Shown here: positions 6,420 to 7,579 of the stretch, one piece after another
Position numbering within the stretch: the stretch's first letter is position 1
How the letters are laid out: each line of letters starts with the position of its first letter
Origin: CAYXVU01 sp964468725
Lineage (GTDB): Bacteria > Acidobacteriota > Blastocatellia > UBA7656
Assembly (NCBI GenBank): GCA_964468725.1
Contig: CAYXVU010000271.1
Coordinates: 1-7,579 of the forward strand
Direction: 5' to 3'
DNA: 7,579 bases
The notes under the pieces: generated by a model
Seen by the model: the letters and a program-made list of their open reading frames with translations, nothing else
What the model was told of the DNA's origin: nothing
The model's database searches: none
Position numbers and translations under genes: made by a program

Positions 6420-6448
6420 TTGAACAAACCCTCCTCACAGCGTATAAG
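6420..6448 (+). promoter_or_regulatory. candidate promoter of the M14 peptidase gene
   Basis: TTGAAC at 6420-6425 (four of six to the -35 consensus) is followed after 17 bases by TATAAG at 6443-6448 (five of six to the -10 consensus). It lies in the 137-bp gap between the lipocalin-like gene and the peptidase, about 75 bases before the peptidase ATG, and suggests separate transcription of the peptidase. Consensus match only. Confidence 0.38.
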
Positions 6449-6521
6449 ACACAAGCCAATCACTTGCTAACAGCAAACAGTGGAGATGTCCCGGACTGTT
6501 AAACCAATTGGAGAATCCGTT

Positions 6522-7579
6522 ATGATTGATTCACAGCGTCTTGCTCATCGCTTCTTACTTGCCTTGCTTCTCTTCTGCGCTCTTGCCGGTTCAGCGCCCG
6601 CGCAAACTCGCTTCGAATACTGGCCGGGTGCAACCTATGACGCGCGCGTGCCGACCTTCAAACAGGTGCTCGGTTACGAACCGGGCGAGCGCGTCACCTG
6701 GCACGCAGGGCTGATGAAATATATGGAAGCGCTCGCCAATTATGCGCCCGACCGGGTGAAGATTTTCGAGTACGCGAAGACCTGGGAGGGGCGCAAGCTG
6801 GTTTATGTCGCCATCGGTTCGGAAGCCAACATCCGGCAACTCGACACGGTGCGCGGCAGTATGCAACGCCTCGCCGACCCACGCCGCACCTCCGCTGCCG
6901 AAGCGCGACAACTCACAGCATCACTTCCGGCTGTCATCTGGCTCGGCTACGGGGTACACGGCAACGAAATCTCTTCGCCGGATGCTGCGCTGTTGACTGC
7001 CTACCATCTGTTAGCCGCGCGCAATGACCAAGTGGTTGATGACATTCTATCGAAGGTTATCGTGCTGATTGACCCGACGCAAAACCCCGATGGGCGGGAT
7101 CGCTTCGTGCATAACTTTGAAATCGCCGAAGGGATGGAACCCGATGCCAGCCCGCTAGCCGCCGAACACAACGAACCGTGGCCGGGCGGGCGCACCAATC
7201 ATTACTACTTCGATATGAACCGCGATTGGTTCGCGCTCACTCAACCGGAGACGCGCGGGCGGGTGCGCGCCCTGCAAGAATGGTATCCGCTGGTCTTCGT
7301 TGATCTGCATGAGATGGGGACGGATTCGACTTACTATTTTGCGCCCGAAGCCGTGCCGTACAATCCGCATCTGGCAAAAGATCAGCGCGACAGTTTGCAA
7401 CTCTTCGGCAAAAACAATTCGAAATGGTTCGACCAATTTGGTTTCGATTACTTCACGCGAGAGGTCTATGACGCTTTTTATCCCGGATACGGCGCAAGTT
7501 GGCCGTCCTATTATGGCAGCGTGGCAATGACCTACGAACAGGCCTCCGTGCGCGGGTTGATCGTGCGCCGCAGCGATGA
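6522..7579 (+). CDS. secreted M14-family zinc carboxypeptidase, N-terminal part
   Basis: The frame opens at the ATG at 6522 and is still open at the window end after 352 codons. GGAG at 6510-6513, eight bases upstream, supports the start. A signal peptide covers residues 1-27: a hydrophobic core FLLALLLFCALAG and a likely cleavage after APA, so the enzyme should be exported. The M14 catalytic residues are in order and match carboxypeptidase A. HGNE gives zinc ligands His146 and Glu149 (CPA His69, Glu72), MNRDW gives Asn233-Arg234 (CPA Asn144-Arg145, binding the substrate's terminal carboxylate), DLHEMG gives His263 (CPA His196), and TYEQ gives Glu339, the likely general base (CPA Glu270). NPDG (188-191) is also conserved. 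It is therefore predicted to be active, removing C-terminal residues from peptides or acting on cell-wall peptides. Related exported M14 proteins of such bacteria are often much longer, with C-terminal domains, so a good part probably lies beyond the window. Substrate preference cannot be judged. Confidence 0.9.
   Translation, partial: MIDSQRLAHRFLLALLLFCALAGSAPAQTRFEYWPGATYDARVPTFKQVLGYEPGERVTWHAGLMKYMEALANYAPDRVKIFEYAKTWEGRKLVYVAIGSEANIRQLDTVRGSMQRLADPRRTSAAEARQLTASLPAVIWLGYGVHGNEISSPDAALLTAYHLLAARNDQVVDDILSKVIVLIDPTQNPDGRDRFVHNFEIAEGMEPDASPLAAEHNEPWPGGRTNHYYFDMNRDWFALTQPETRGRVRALQEWYPLVFVDLHEMGTDSTYYFAPEAVPYNPHLAKDQRDSLQLFGKNNSKWFDQFGFDYFTREVYDAFYPGYGASWPSYYGSVAMTYEQASVRGLIVRRSD

Overview
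The window holds a five-gene cell-surface carbohydrate cluster on the minus strand and two unrelated genes on the plus strand. By eye the DNA is moderately GC-rich (not computed). The gene content, namely a bacterial TMTC-like GT-C protein with TPR repeats, a small lipocalin-like protein and a secreted M14 peptidase, would fit an Acidobacteriota-like Gram-negative soil bacterium. That assignment is an impression from families, not a measurement. No mobile element, CRISPR array, tRNA or rRNA was seen.

Minus strand, in transcription order (5809 down to 1): a candidate promoter (TTGACA, 17 bp, TAGACT) lies over a 7-bp inverted repeat. It is followed by a left-handed beta-helix acetyltransferase of the WbpD/WlbB type (5730-5200), a Gfo/Idh/MocA-type NAD(P)-dependent dehydrogenase (5134-4109), a DegT/DnrJ/EryC1 PLP aminotransferase (4109-2991, overlapping the dehydrogenase stop by one base as TGATG), a family-2 glycosyltransferase (2977-2204) and a large membrane GT-C/TPR protein (2081-123). 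A further open frame starts at 66 and runs off the left edge.

Dehydrogenase, aminotransferase and N-acetyltransferase are the three enzyme classes that turn a nucleotide sugar into a 3-acetamido sugar in Pseudomonas (WbpB/WbpE/WbpD) and Bordetella (WlbA/WlbC/WlbB). The simplest model is that the first three genes make an activated N-acetylated amino sugar. GT2 would then move this or another sugar to an acceptor or lipid carrier, and the membrane protein would act on the outer face of the membrane, possibly on protein. The last two steps are inference.

Plus strand: 5740-5931 is a divergent intergenic region. A 150-residue lipocalin-like protein (5932-6384) follows. After a 137-bp gap with a candidate promoter comes the N-terminal 352 residues of a secreted M14 zinc carboxypeptidase (6522 to the window end) with the recognisable zinc and substrate-binding residues of the family. 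Nothing in the sequence links these two genes to the sugar cluster.
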